Positions 44,476 through 54,020 are shown, numbered from the stretch's first letter. The stretch is DNA of 64,000 nt from Oligoflexus tunisiensis (GCF_001748245.1 NZ_BDFO01000001.1:4111853-4175852); one strand, 5' to 3'. The notes: a model not told the origin generated them from the sequence alone. Program-made: numbers and translations.

Positions 44476-46125
44476 ATGAAAACGTTAGGTTATTTTTCTT
44501 TCATATTACTAATTTCAACCTCATGCTCCGATATATCGTCCCCATCAAATAGCAAAGACACAATTTCAGCACTGTTGAATGACACCCACAAGCTCGGAGA
44601 TGCCTATCGATCCGACATCAAGAAAATCCTTCCCAATTCCTGCATTACGCAAACCCCGGCTCTGCGCGGCAATACAAAGAGCTATACCAAAATTGAAAAA
44701 AACTTGAGCATGGACAAGATTCTGGAGGAATTGAACATCTCAAGCGAAGTTTCTGCCAAGGTTCAGTACGTTGATATCAAAGCGTCTCTCAAGGTCGCTC
44801 GCTCTCATTCTGCGAATGAACTCGAGGAAAGCTATACACTCCTCTGGAAAGGCGACTATCCGACTCAAATTGCCGAGGGAATCACATGGTCTGAATTTGG
44901 CAAAAGGCACCTGCCGGGCGGACAGGATGCGGCCGGGAAAGAGAATTTCGCCCAATTCTGCGGCGATGAGTTCGTTTACCGGGTCAACCGCGCTGCCTGG
45001 ATGATGGCGACCCTAAAACTCCAATTCAGCAGCCTGGAAGACAAAGCATCGGTCTCGGCCGGCTTGCAGGCCTCCCTATCCAACGTCCTTGGTGGAGAGC
45101 CAGTGGCTGGTGTCAAAAACGAAATCAGCAAGATCGATGAGTCCCTGCAGAAACGGATCAAGGTATCAGTTGAAATCAGCCAGATGGGGGGAGACCCTGC
45201 GTCCAGTTTGGCAGCAGCCAAAGGGATTCAATGCGATCTTTCCACACCAGATAAATGTTTGAATGAGATCGTGAACCTGCCAGCATACCTGGCTGACCTC
45301 AAAGAGTCTCTCAAAAATGAAAAATATATTTCCGTCTACTCCTTCGAAACAATGCCCTACGCGACGATCCTCGAAGAGGCTCCTAGCGAGCCTTTGCCTG
45401 CGGCGGATTCCTTGAATGCGGCGATCAACAAGGTCTGGCTGCAACTCAAGAACAATATTGTAGTAAAACAGAACGCTTCCGGAGGACATCCCGCGTCGTT
45501 GCTGGATCAAGTGGAGGTCAACATCAAGGCTCTGGTCGACATCAGGGATCGGCTTGTCTCATGCATTGAGAAGGCATGTGCATCAGCTGACAGTCTTATC
45601 GCTGAAGCGGACGGCGCAGTGATCACCCACAAAGCGCCCGATGTTAAGCCTGATGGGATGGACCGTCAGTGTATTTCCATGCAGTCAAGGGTCACTTTGA
45701 AGTCCGTGGAGAATGACAATTATATCAGCTACAACGAAAATTACGAATCCTACTCAGCAGAAAGTCGCTTGAACCCCAGCAAGTTTTCACTGATCGGGGA
45801 TGGCGTCACTCTCACCAACAATTCGCAAGTCCTGCTCCATGAAGGCCTTGACAGAGGGCTGTCTTACTACGGTGGAGCCAGGGGGGGATATAGCTGGGGT
45901 CTGACTTATTATCCACAAGCGGAAAAAGTTCAGATCATTGATGCGAATTCCCATTCCGATGGTGGCTGTATAAAGAACAATAGTGAAGTATTTCTGAAAA
46001 TCGGCGACTACTATGTGAGAACATGGCAGTCCGGCGACTGGAAAGGTTATCTGTTTGCCTGGGATTCTGATCCCCGTAATCCAAGCTACGACTCCCACAA
46101 GTTCGTGATTTCCGTAGTTGACTGA
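44476..46125 (+). CDS. Lipoprotein, possible MACPF-like pore-former with beta-trefoil C-terminus
   Basis: 549 residues, lipobox STSC at about 17. A domain of about 140-230 contains FAQFCGDEFVYRVNRAAW, similar to the (Y/C)GxxFV motif of MACPF/perforin-like proteins, with the two helix-rich flanks seen there. The C-terminal 140 residues (VTLKSVENDNYISYN... SKFSLI) look like one lobe of a beta-trefoil. Both calls are by eye and could be wrong. If right, this is a secreted membrane-attacking protein. A motif site lies 25 bp upstream, the closest of all; a terminator follows at 46141. Confidence 0.5.
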   Translation: MKTLGYFSFILLISTSCSDISSPSNSKDTISALLNDTHKLGDAYRSDIKKILPNSCITQTPALRGNTKSYTKIEKNLSMDKILEELNISSEVSAKVQYVDIKASLKVARSHSANELEESYTLLWKGDYPTQIAEGITWSEFGKRHLPGGQDAAGKENFAQFCGDEFVYRVNRAAWMMATLKLQFSSLEDKASVSAGLQASLSNVLGGEPVAGVKNEISKIDESLQKRIKVSVEISQMGGDPASSLAAAKGIQCDLSTPDKCLNEIVNLPAYLADLKESLKNEKYISVYSFETMPYATILEEAPSEPLPAADSLNAAINKVWLQLKNNIVVKQNASGGHPASLLDQVEVNIKALVDIRDRLVSCIEKACASADSLIAEADGAVITHKAPDVKPDGMDRQCISMQSRVTLKSVENDNYISYNENYESYSAESRLNPSKFSLIGDGVTLTNNSQVLLHEGLDRGLSYYGGARGGYSWGLTYYPQAEKVQIIDANSHSDGGCIKNNSEVFLKIGDYYVRTWQSGDWKGYLFAWDSDPRNPSYDSHKFVISVVD

Positions 46126-46140
46126 TTCCCCTCATTTGAT

Positions 46141-46170
46141 AGGACCGCTGCATCTGAATGAAGCGGTTCT
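46141..46170 (+). terminator. Terminator after the MACPF-like gene
   Basis: AGGACCGCT and AGCGGTTCT form a 9-bp stem (one G-T) with a 12-nt loop, followed by TTTCC; 15 bp beyond the stop at 46125. Confidence 0.7.
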
Positions 46171-46485
46171 TTTCCTTACGCGGCTCCCCTCCCCACCAAA
46201 ACAAAAATTGCCGCCACTTTCCAGGAAAATGTCGGCAGTAGGATGACAATTAATGTGGGTGCACAAGCTCCTATCATTGAAGTTATTCTGCCCCTGCACG
46301 CATCTAGATACCAAGTGTCTTCAGATTTTAAAAGAAAATTATACGACTCCATCACCATTTCCTCTTCAGTACCCATAAGTGACCCTGCCTAAGACAAGGC
46401 TGACAAGACCAGGAAATCAAGACCTTGACAAGATTTTGCAGTTTCCTAATAAAGATGTGTTCGCACGTACCCGCAATAGTTTCAC

Positions 46486-46497
46486 TTCGTTAACGAA
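46486..46497. promoter_or_regulatory. Palindromic motif site 6 (perfect, orphan)
   Basis: Perfect TTCGTTAACGAA with the same upstream context as site 5 (TAGTTTCAC). There is no gene directly after it; GAGGAGGATG follows at about 46511, but the frame stops quickly. Confidence 0.55.
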
Positions 46498-47030
46498 ATA
46501 CACATCGGACGAGGAGGATGTAAAAAGAGATGGAAGAGCGAAGGACCAATCTTAAGGCGTCCGCAGCATCGAACGCACCTGTACATTAATTCATTGGTAC
46601 ACGCGGTCGCAGAAGAGGCGCAGTTTCCCTCAATACTACCAAAGGTATGAAAGTGTCGAGTCGTGCCTCGTTTCCACGTCCCGATGCATCGAATATATTT
46701 GCCTAAATTATTATTTATAGAAGTGTAACTGATATCCCCAGTGACAGACGTCTTATCAGGCGTGCAAACCCAAACCACTAATTTCCTTTACCTCGGACTC
46801 GGGATTGACATTTGCAAAGTACCCATTAACAAATCGTCTGATCGGAGCTAACAATGAAAGAAATCTTCTTTGACCAAAGACTTAAAAAATCGGTGTTACG
46901 GCATCAGTTTCCCTTGGACGATTGTCCACCACCCGCACCAGATTCCTTGGTCAGGGTGACGAACGGCGAGCACTCCACTTGACTGACGACAAAACGGAAA
47001 ACCACACACCTAATACCTGGGGTATGAATC

Positions 47031-48056
47031 ATGAGAAACGATAGGAACATCATTCAAAGGAAAATGAACATCACGGAACTCGGCAAATGCCTATTCAATG
47101 TTGCTGAAGCCTATAAACGCTTGAGCCTCACATCGCACGACAACACCGACATCAAAAACACCCTCAGAGAGGTGGGGATAGAAAGATTTCTGGAATTGGT
47201 GAAGGCAAAGACGAAACACCCCAAGCCATCAGGTCGGATTTCAAAAGACATTGAAGATCGAATATTGGCCTACACCTTGGAATTCCCAACCCACGGCCAG
47301 GACAGAGTCAGCAGTGAGATGAAGCGCAAGGGTATAGTTGTCAGTGCAGGCACAGTCAGAGGAATCTGGTTGAAATACAGGCTCGAAAGGAAGGATCAAC
47401 GAATCAAGCATCAGCAGCAGCTCGGCAAAAGTACAGATTCCCCCCATGAAAAAAGGCGGGAAGCAGAAGAAGAAAAGGCAGCGTCAGCCCTCGGCGGCAA
47501 GCCCCAACTCCCGGCTTACCTTTTGGCACAGGACACCTACTTCATAGGCTACGCCAAAGGCGTTGGAAAGATTTATCAGCAGACTGGCATCGATTTCTAT
47601 TCCGGCGTTGCTTTTGCGAAACTCTACAATGATCGCACCTCTCTGACTGCCGCGGATCTTCTGAATGATAAAGTCCTACCCTTCTTTGATAGTTACGGAC
47701 TTCGTGTGCAACGCATTGTGACCGACCTGGGCACTGAATTCTGCGGAATAAGCGAAAGTCATCCGTATGAGGTCTTTCTGCACATTAATGACATTGAACA
47801 CATCCGTTCCAAATCAGCTTCATTGGAGACCCTGAGTAAAATAGACAAACTGAACCTCTACATCCAAAAGTCGTTCTACGATGTTGTGTTAAGAACGCGC
47901 AGTTATTCGTCTCTGAGCGAGCTCCAGCACGACCTGGATACATTCATGAGTCGCTACAACGATACCCACATAGATATTGAATTCAACGAGATAGGAGAGA
48001 CGCCTATGGAAAAGTTCTTGGCAGGAATCAGGTCCGTATCCGAACACATGTCCTAG
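47031..48056 (+). CDS. Integrase-core (rve/IS481- or IS3-like) transposase, possibly inactive
   Basis: 341 residues. An N-terminal helix-turn-helix-like region (about 45-130: RVSSEMKRKGIVVSAGTVRGIWLKYR) and an rve core. The first catalytic Asp sits in AQDTYFIG, the second in VTDLGTEF. Where the catalytic Glu is expected (NGxxERxxRT) the sequence reads SKIDKLNLYIQKSFYD, so Asp seems to replace Glu. No inverted repeats found by eye. The insertion may have split the gene behind motif site 6. Confidence 0.7.
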   Translation: MRNDRNIIQRKMNITELGKCLFNVAEAYKRLSLTSHDNTDIKNTLREVGIERFLELVKAKTKHPKPSGRISKDIEDRILAYTLEFPTHGQDRVSSEMKRKGIVVSAGTVRGIWLKYRLERKDQRIKHQQQLGKSTDSPHEKRREAEEEKAASALGGKPQLPAYLLAQDTYFIGYAKGVGKIYQQTGIDFYSGVAFAKLYNDRTSLTAADLLNDKVLPFFDSYGLRVQRIVTDLGTEFCGISESHPYEVFLHINDIEHIRSKSASLETLSKIDKLNLYIQKSFYDVVLRTRSYSSLSELQHDLDTFMSRYNDTHIDIEFNEIGETPMEKFLAGIRSVSEHMS

Positions 48057-48638
48057 GGTACGGGAATTGACCAGCCAAGGAAAACATGTCGAAAAAAACC
48101 TCGCTTGAGAACGCTATCGCCCGTTATCCCCCCTCGAAAAACGGGTGTAGCGTTTGTTTTTCCAGCCTTCCCTCAATCCTCTTCTGAAATGTCGTCTGAT
48201 CTCCTTTCACTGAAGCTTCGTATGACAGCAGTCGATTCATTAATGAAAGCGATAGACCTCGCTGCTGACAGGCGAGACTCCATCAACTTACCTGCGAAAA
48301 GCCAAGGTGGCTTTGGTCTGCACTTTGCAATCAGGGAACTGTGAATACGCTCCTAGCGTAGGGTTTCTTGGGGCGAAGTCTCTTAGGTTGGCACCACAGT
48401 CTTCCCCGTTTTATCCCAACAGAGCTGGTCGTAAGGCTATGCCTCGATCAGTTCTGCTGGGCTTTTTAAAAGGACCTAGACACCCATCCATTTCATTGTG
48501 TCCCATGCTACTTGCCACAGCAATCTTGCCGCGAGCAGACATTTGTAAATCCTCATATTGCCACCACGTCCATATGGCTTTATCATGAAGCTGCAGCAAT
48601 TGATGCAGACGCTCAACCCAAAAGAAAGATGTTTACCA
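48057..48638. other. Gap before the second 7TM-DISM gene
   Basis: 580 bp with no supported gene. Short frames at 48105 and 48307 have no coding features. The promoter of the downstream pair is here. Confidence 0.4.
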
Positions 48639-51503
48639 TTGTATCGGGCCTGTACATTCATCCTTTTTCTCATCATGGTATCCCTTGAGACACAAGCGTT
48701 TGCTCAGGAAACCATAATCGTTGATGATAATTTTGAATTCTTCCAGGCCGGAACTGGGAATATTGGTTATTTTTATCAGGACGAGAAGGTTGACTGGCAC
48801 CCTATTGATGCCGTTGATTTCATCCAGGAAAAAGACCCTAAGCGGAAGAAGCAAAAGCTTTTTGCCTACTACGATTCCCTCTATGAATCGATTTCCCTCC
48901 TGAGTATATCCGATATTTTGAAGCCAGAAAATCGTGGCCGCTTTTTGGTTTTTGACCAGAATAGACCCAACTTTGGTTTCATAAATCGCCCCATCTGGTA
49001 CAGGCTTAAGGTCGGCTATCAAGGACAGCAATCGACAAAGAAGATCCTCATTAATCTCAATGGCTTCGTACTTGATTCTCACTATTTCGTCGTTGAGAAT
49101 CGTGATGCAATCGCAGCCACTTTCCGACGAAGCCTCCTGGAACCCCAGGAACTTAAATCCAAATTTGACACTGGAAACAATACAACGTTCGTCTTGGAAT
49201 TGAGTTCCCAAAGACGAGAGGTCGAAGTTTATTTCATGGCTTACACCTCGATCGCTCCTCATCATTTCAATATTGAGCTTCATTCCGAGCAACACCTTGA
49301 GGAGACCACTGCTGGCTGGCTCCCTTTCCAATGGGCATATACTGGAGCCACTGTCGGACTTCTGATCTATAATCTGGGCGTTTTCCTGGTCGCAAGGCAA
49401 AAAGTCTACCTGTACTACGTTTTGTCTGTTGGCACCAATCTCCTCATGGCAGCCGAGCTCAATGGGTTTTATTTCAATATCTTTACTGAAAACGCAGCCG
49501 TAATCTGGACTCATCAGTTCCTTTTGGCTCTAGGCATTCATGGAATTTTCCTTCTGGCCTTCGCTCGGGAATTCCTCAATTTCGCCTCCTACAAGAGACT
49601 CAACAGGCTGACAACGATCACTCAAAGGATCGCTGCCATAGCAACGCCTATCTACATTCTAGGCTCTGCTGAGACCATGCTTCCTATTGCCATCCTCATG
49701 ATATTTACCATTGTACCAATCGCTGTTGGTCCAGCCATTTGGCTTATGACGAAGAAAGACAGGCAAGCGTACTTCTATATACTGGCTATTTTCGTTTTTA
49801 TGGTAGGGTCGTTTCTCAAGGCGTTGATGATGAGCGGATCTCTCCCCAGCTATTTCTTTCTGGATCACATTATGGAGATCGGCTCGTTGATAGAATCCCT
49901 CATCCTATCAATTGCCATGGGAGATCAGCTCCGAACATTGAACCTAAGTCTTGAAAAACATATTCGTAAAGTCGAAGAAATCGTAGAAAAAAAGACCCGC
50001 GAAATTCGGTCCATCATGAGGCATATCAATCAAGGAATCTTCTCCATCCTTCCAGGGTTCAGGATTCACGAGGACTATAGCCAGCATCTTTGCAAACTTG
50101 TCGGAAGAACGGATATTTTAGGGACCGACCCCGTCCTGCTTCTAAGCGAAGGTTCCAATTTAAACGATGATGACGTGGCCCGAATGAGGTCTGCAGTCGA
50201 CCTTTCGTTGAATTCCCCTTTTGAATTCGAACTGAATGAAAGCCATCTCCCCAGAGCAATGGAAATGCACGGGAAGTCAGTGGAAATAGACTGGCTGGTG
50301 ATTGAAGACGACAGCAATCAGACAGAAAAGCTGCTTGTAACCATCAGAGATGTGACCGAAATCAAGAAATTGAGAGGACAGGCCGAAGATCACGCAAGAG
50401 AGATTTCCAGGATATCAGAAATCCTTGCGGTCGATATAGAGAATTGTCAGAGATTTTTTGACACTTCGACCAGGATGCTGTCCGATGTCGATGGGATCTT
50501 GAATTCAGACATGCCCTTCGACGAAACAAAATTGAAATCGATCTTCATGAACTATCATACGATGAAGGGGCATGTCCGCAGTCTGGGTTTCAAGGACCTT
50601 ACCAACGAAATACATAAGGCGGAGCATCTCTGCAGCCAGTATCAATCCAACCCGGGTTTGGTCAATATTGAGAGCCTTAAGGCTGATTATTCTCAAATAC
50701 GATCGATCCTTGAAAGCTACATCTCCATTTCCCGGGATAAGCTTGGCCGATCAGCATCAAGCGCTATTAGCTTCAAAAAGGAGGAGATAAAGAAACTGCT
50801 GGATATGTTCCAACATCTTTCACCGACAAACAGGCAGGCCCTTTCCCACGAGGAAGCCGCACTTCACTATTTGTACTATCAGGACCTTGCAGCCATACTC
50901 AAAGGCTGCTGTGATAAAGTTGCCAAGATAGCTATGGAGCTAGGCAAAAACGAGCCCCAGTTCATCGTGAACTGCGCGGACGTCGATTTACTCCCTCAAA
51001 CAGTCGAATTGCTCCAGAACGTATTCGTTCACCTTCTTCGCAATGCTGTCGATCACGGCCTGGAAACACCGGATGTTCGTGTATCAAAAAACAAGCCTCC
51101 CCAAGGGCTAATCACGATATCCGGCGCGATCGAGAGCGAAAACCTGATTATCATGAGTGGAGATGATGGCCAGGGCCTGAACCTGAAAAGGATTAGAGAA
51201 AAAGCTCTTGAAAAAGGTATCATCGACGAGAACTGTCAGGATATACATATAATCTCCAGTGCCATTTTTAATTCGGGATTTTCGACAGCTTCACAGCTTT
51301 CAGAGATTTCAGGGCGGGGTGTGGGGCTTGACGCCGTTCGTACGATGCTTGAAGACGCTGGCGGGACTATCACCATGGTTTTCCCCGAACCTCAAAAAGC
51401 GACTCCGGACTCTGTTTCAGTTCCCTTTCTTTTCCGAATAGAGCTTCCCGGAAGCACTTGGGTTCCAGGATTCAACCAGAGGCCGCTCAAGGTTCCCGCC
51501 TGA
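48639..51503 (+). CDS. 7TM-DISM receptor fused to Hpt and CheA-like ATPase domains (copy 2)
   Basis: 954 residues if the TTG at 48639 is used. This matches the length and the 23-residue signal peptide of copies 1 and 3 exactly (LYRACTFILFLIMVSLETQA then FAQ); ATGs at 48585 and 48603 would add 18 or 12 residues before the signal. Same order: signal, DISM sensor, seven helices, coiled coil, Hpt with YHTMKGH and ATPase with N box LLRNAVDHGLE, DDGQGLN and SGRGVGLDAV. A response regulator follows 40 bp later, unlike the other copies, so this one has a likely cognate partner. Confidence 0.87.
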   Translation: MYRACTFILFLIMVSLETQAFAQETIIVDDNFEFFQAGTGNIGYFYQDEKVDWHPIDAVDFIQEKDPKRKKQKLFAYYDSLYESISLLSISDILKPENRGRFLVFDQNRPNFGFINRPIWYRLKVGYQGQQSTKKILINLNGFVLDSHYFVVENRDAIAATFRRSLLEPQELKSKFDTGNNTTFVLELSSQRREVEVYFMAYTSIAPHHFNIELHSEQHLEETTAGWLPFQWAYTGATVGLLIYNLGVFLVARQKVYLYYVLSVGTNLLMAAELNGFYFNIFTENAAVIWTHQFLLALGIHGIFLLAFAREFLNFASYKRLNRLTTITQRIAAIATPIYILGSAETMLPIAILMIFTIVPIAVGPAIWLMTKKDRQAYFYILAIFVFMVGSFLKALMMSGSLPSYFFLDHIMEIGSLIESLILSIAMGDQLRTLNLSLEKHIRKVEEIVEKKTREIRSIMRHINQGIFSILPGFRIHEDYSQHLCKLVGRTDILGTDPVLLLSEGSNLNDDDVARMRSAVDLSLNSPFEFELNESHLPRAMEMHGKSVEIDWLVIEDDSNQTEKLLVTIRDVTEIKKLRGQAEDHAREISRISEILAVDIENCQRFFDTSTRMLSDVDGILNSDMPFDETKLKSIFMNYHTMKGHVRSLGFKDLTNEIHKAEHLCSQYQSNPGLVNIESLKADYSQIRSILESYISISRDKLGRSASSAISFKKEEIKKLLDMFQHLSPTNRQALSHEEAALHYLYYQDLAAILKGCCDKVAKIAMELGKNEPQFIVNCADVDLLPQTVELLQNVFVHLLRNAVDHGLETPDVRVSKNKPPQGLITISGAIESENLIIMSGDDGQGLNLKRIREKALEKGIIDENCQDIHIISSAIFNSGFSTASQLSEISGRGVGLDAVRTMLEDAGGTITMVFPEPQKATPDSVSVPFLFRIELPGSTWVPGFNQRPLKVPA

Positions 51504-51543
51504 TATCATTGCCCTCCCAATCCGATTCTGAGATAATGCTTAT

Positions 51544-52215
51544 ATGATTAAGAAAGAGACCCTTCAGAAGTTTTCCGACAAGCACCAGCTGACCTCCCGA
51601 CAGAGGGAGATCCTGAAGCACTTTATTGAAAATGAACACATGGCCTCAGCAGAAATCGCGGCGAAAATCGGCTGCTCTCTGGCAACGGTCAATGTACATT
51701 TTTCCAATATCTTTACCAAGGTCGGGTGCCGCAGCAAAGCTGAGGTCGTCAGACTCGTTTTGCAGTATGCAGCCACGACTGCCGACGAAGACCCCCTGTC
51801 AATCAATTCGCGAATCATCCTTTCCGCTGATGACGACCCAATCCTGCTTGAGGGGATAGCAAGACGGGCTGAGGAACTGTTCAAAGGAAAGATCACGTTC
51901 TTCCCTTGCCGAAATGGGCAAGAGCTCCTGATGCATCTGTCACGGACCAAACAGAATGATCCTGACTTTCCAAGGCCACATATTATCCTTCTCGACTTAC
52001 AGATGCCCGGCATGGATGGTTACGAAGCTCTGCGCCGGATCAAATCTGATCCGGCTTTAAAAGATATTCCCGTTGTCGTTTTCTCTTCGACAATTTCCAG
52101 TGAAAACTCCAAGGAACTCTATGCTTTGGGTGCAAATTCAATTGTACTCAAGCCTTCCAACCCTGAGGCTCTAACCAAAGTTATCCAGTCCATCCTGCAG
52201 TATTGGGGGCTATGA
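51544..52215 (+). CDS. Response regulator with N-terminal LuxR-type HTH and C-terminal receiver (reversed order)
   Basis: 223 residues. Residues about 15-75 are a LuxR/GerE-type helix-turn-helix (LTSRQREILKHF, SLATVNVHFSNIFTKVG). Residues about 90-220 are a receiver domain with DD pair in SADDDP, phosphorylation Asp D151 in LLDLQMPGMDGYEAL, Ser/Thr in VFSSTIS and the Lys in LKPS. The usual order is receiver first. The gene lies 40 bp after the 48639 kinase-like gene, so the pair is likely a phosphorelay. Confidence 0.85.
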   Translation: MIKKETLQKFSDKHQLTSRQREILKHFIENEHMASAEIAAKIGCSLATVNVHFSNIFTKVGCRSKAEVVRLVLQYAATTADEDPLSINSRIILSADDDPILLEGIARRAEELFKGKITFFPCRNGQELLMHLSRTKQNDPDFPRPHIILLDLQMPGMDGYEALRRIKSDPALKDIPVVVFSSTISSENSKELYALGANSIVLKPSNPEALTKVIQSILQYWGL

Positions 52216-52270
52216 GATAGCTTAGTTTCCCTTCGCCACCTTCTGCCCGCTTTCATGATCGAATACAAGC

Positions 52271-52282
52271 TTCGTTAACGAA
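52271..52282. promoter_or_regulatory. Palindromic motif site 7 (perfect)
   Basis: TTCGTTAACGAA, 186 bp before the chitin-binding lipoprotein gene at 52468. Confidence 0.65.
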
Positions 52283-52467
52283 ATCAAACCGAATCACGCC
52301 TGTCTACCCGGCTTTGCGATGTCCATCCTGTAACGGTTGGATGCTCTGCATCGTTAAAATTTTCCAACTCAATTCAACGGAATGTGTTCCGCTTCTACAT
52401 GGAATGTCTCATGCAGAGTGAGCCCAGCTGTGCTGAAGGTCCAAAATATTGAGAAGAGGAGAATTCG

Positions 52468-52824
52468 ATGAGAACGATCCACCGTATGTCCCTGATATTG
52501 GGACTAGCTTATTTCGCTCATGTTGCCTGTGACAATAGCCAACAGGCAAGCGTTGCATCAAGTGAAGCTGATGCCCAATGCCATGCTCATGCTCACCCTC
52601 ATGCTTTGACCCTTGTTAATACCCCGGGAGACTATCAATTCGTGTTCCCGGACGGCATATCCGTCTATAGAGAAGGAACGACGGTCATGCAGCCAAGAAA
52701 TGGGCGAATCTATCGATGCAAGCGCCTTCCTTACAGCAACTTTTGCAGACAGTGGTCGCCTGCTTCCACCAGGTTTGAGCCCGGCCTTGGATCGAACTGG
52801 ATGGCCGCTTGGGAGCTACAATAA
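52468..52824 (+). CDS. Small lipoprotein with a chitin-binding (CBM5/12-like) module
   Basis: 118 residues, lipobox HVAC near 21. After a His/Ala-rich linker (HAHAHPHA) the domain FVFPDGISVYREG ... GRIYRCKRLPYSNFC ... GSNWMAAW has the spacing of the small chitin-binding modules found on LPMOs and chitinases (YxxG...VYxCK...PGxGxxWxxAW). Next to the LPMO it probably helps bind chitin or peptidoglycan. Ribosome site GAGGAG upstream. Family by eye only. Confidence 0.6.
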   Translation: MRTIHRMSLILGLAYFAHVACDNSQQASVASSEADAQCHAHAHPHALTLVNTPGDYQFVFPDGISVYREGTTVMQPRNGRIYRCKRLPYSNFCRQWSPASTRFEPGLGSNWMAAWELQ

Positions 52825-52870
52825 ATCGAACCGCATCAGAATCCCATAGACCGACATGAGTGAGGCTACG

Positions 52871-53833
52871 ATGAACAGATCAGCTATTTTCCGCTTTTTT
52901 CAGTTCGCGCTCTGCGCCCTACAAATAACCTGGGTTTTCCCCGAATCGGGCTTTTCCCATGGATATGTCAGCTCTCCTAAGTCCCGTTCTTTACTCTGCA
53001 ACCAAAACGCCAACATCAATTGCGGCCACGTTCAATATGAACCCCAAAGCGTCGAAGGGGAAGATGGGTTCCCTGGATTTAGCGTACCAGACGGACAGAT
53101 TGCATCAGCAGGACTGGCAAAATGGGGGCAATTGAATGAACAATCCGCTGCCCGGTGGAGCAAAAACCTTATACAATCCGGTTTCAACTCCTTCAGCTGG
53201 CACTTTACAGCACCCCACGCAACAAGGGATTGGAAGTACTTTATCACCAAAAGCAATTGGAATCCCAACAGTCAGCTGACCCGTGATTCTTTTGACCTCA
53301 ATCCCTTTTGCACGCAAAGTGGCGGTATGGCCGTCCCGTCTGTGAACACCACACATGTCTGCAATGTACCAGGACGCCAAGGTTATCATGTGATTCTTGC
53401 CCTCTGGGATGTCGGCGATACGACGAAAACGTTCTATCAAGTCATTGACGTTCAATTCCAAGGCACAGGAACAAACGACATTGTGCTGCCCGAAAAAGAG
53501 CGCAACACCCCCACTGATACTCCCAAAGAAACTACCACACTTCCCACAACTTCGAATTGTGAGGGTGGTAGTACCATCAGTCCCAGCTCAGGCGACAGAA
53601 ACTGCAAGGCGATCAGTTCTGTTACCAATGATAGCTGGTGCACCATAAACTGCAATCATAGCCCCAGCTTTTGCCCAGCCAATCTCTGTAGCTGCGAGGG
53701 GGATAACCAGCCACGTCCTAATTTGAAGGAATGCAACGCATTGCCTGGAAGCCAAGCTGATGACGCGTGGTGCAACGTCAATTGCAATCACATTCCAAGC
53801 TTTTGTCCTGAGAACTTCTGCCAATGCTCGTGA
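52871..53833 (+). CDS. AA10 lytic polysaccharide monooxygenase with two Cys-rich C-terminal modules
   Basis: 320 residues from ATG 52871 (GAGG upstream; ATG 52856 is an alternative). The signal peptide ends at GFS, so the mature chain begins with His30 of HGYVSSP, the first copper-brace ligand; the second is His116 in TAPHATRDWKYFITK. The region around DSFDLNPFC and QGYHVILALWDVGDT matches AA10 chitin LPMOs such as CBP21. After a Pro/Thr linker there are two copies of a 30-residue motif (WC..NCNH.PSFCP..xCxC), each six-Cys like chitin-associated modules. It oxidatively cleaves chitin (known for the family). Terminator at 53840. Confidence 0.88.
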   Translation: MNRSAIFRFFQFALCALQITWVFPESGFSHGYVSSPKSRSLLCNQNANINCGHVQYEPQSVEGEDGFPGFSVPDGQIASAGLAKWGQLNEQSAARWSKNLIQSGFNSFSWHFTAPHATRDWKYFITKSNWNPNSQLTRDSFDLNPFCTQSGGMAVPSVNTTHVCNVPGRQGYHVILALWDVGDTTKTFYQVIDVQFQGTGTNDIVLPEKERNTPTDTPKETTTLPTTSNCEGGSTISPSSGDRNCKAISSVTNDSWCTINCNHSPSFCPANLCSCEGDNQPRPNLKECNALPGSQADDAWCNVNCNHIPSFCPENFCQCS

Positions 53834-53839
53834 GTCTGG

Positions 53840-53859
53840 GAGGGGGACTCACCCCCCTC
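53840..53859 (+). terminator. Terminator after the LPMO gene
   Basis: GAGGGGG and CCCCCTC form a GC-rich stem with a short loop ACTCAC, followed by TCTATCCTTCTTT. It begins 7 bp beyond the stop. Confidence 0.7.
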
Positions 53860-53985
53860 TCTATCCTTCTTTAAGCTTTTAACGCCATTTCTCTGCCATC
53901 CAACCTACCCTTGAGCATCCTGGTGAACACCATCATAGACGGTTGACGTTGGATAACGGGCTCCAGCTTATTGAGATGGATTCGA

Positions 53986-53997
53986 TTTGTTAACGAC
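53986..53997. promoter_or_regulatory. Palindromic motif site 8 (TTTGTTAACGAC)
   Basis: 10 of 12 matches; first of two sites in tandem upstream of the 54189 protease gene, 192 bp before its ATG. Confidence 0.5.
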
Positions 53998-54008
53998 ATA
54001 CAGATCGT

Positions 54009-54020
54009 TTCGTTAACGGA
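54009..54020. promoter_or_regulatory. Palindromic motif site 9 (TTCGTTAACGGA)
   Basis: 11 of 12 matches, 169 bp before the 54189 ATG and 23 bp from site 8. Confidence 0.55.

Larger units (their letters stand above)
46126..47030. other. Gap of about 900 bp with an orphan motif site
   Basis: Apart from the terminator (46141-46170) and motif site 6 (46486) I see no gene. The motif has a promoter-like context but the next gene is the transposase at 47031, so the original target may have been lost. Confidence 0.45.
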
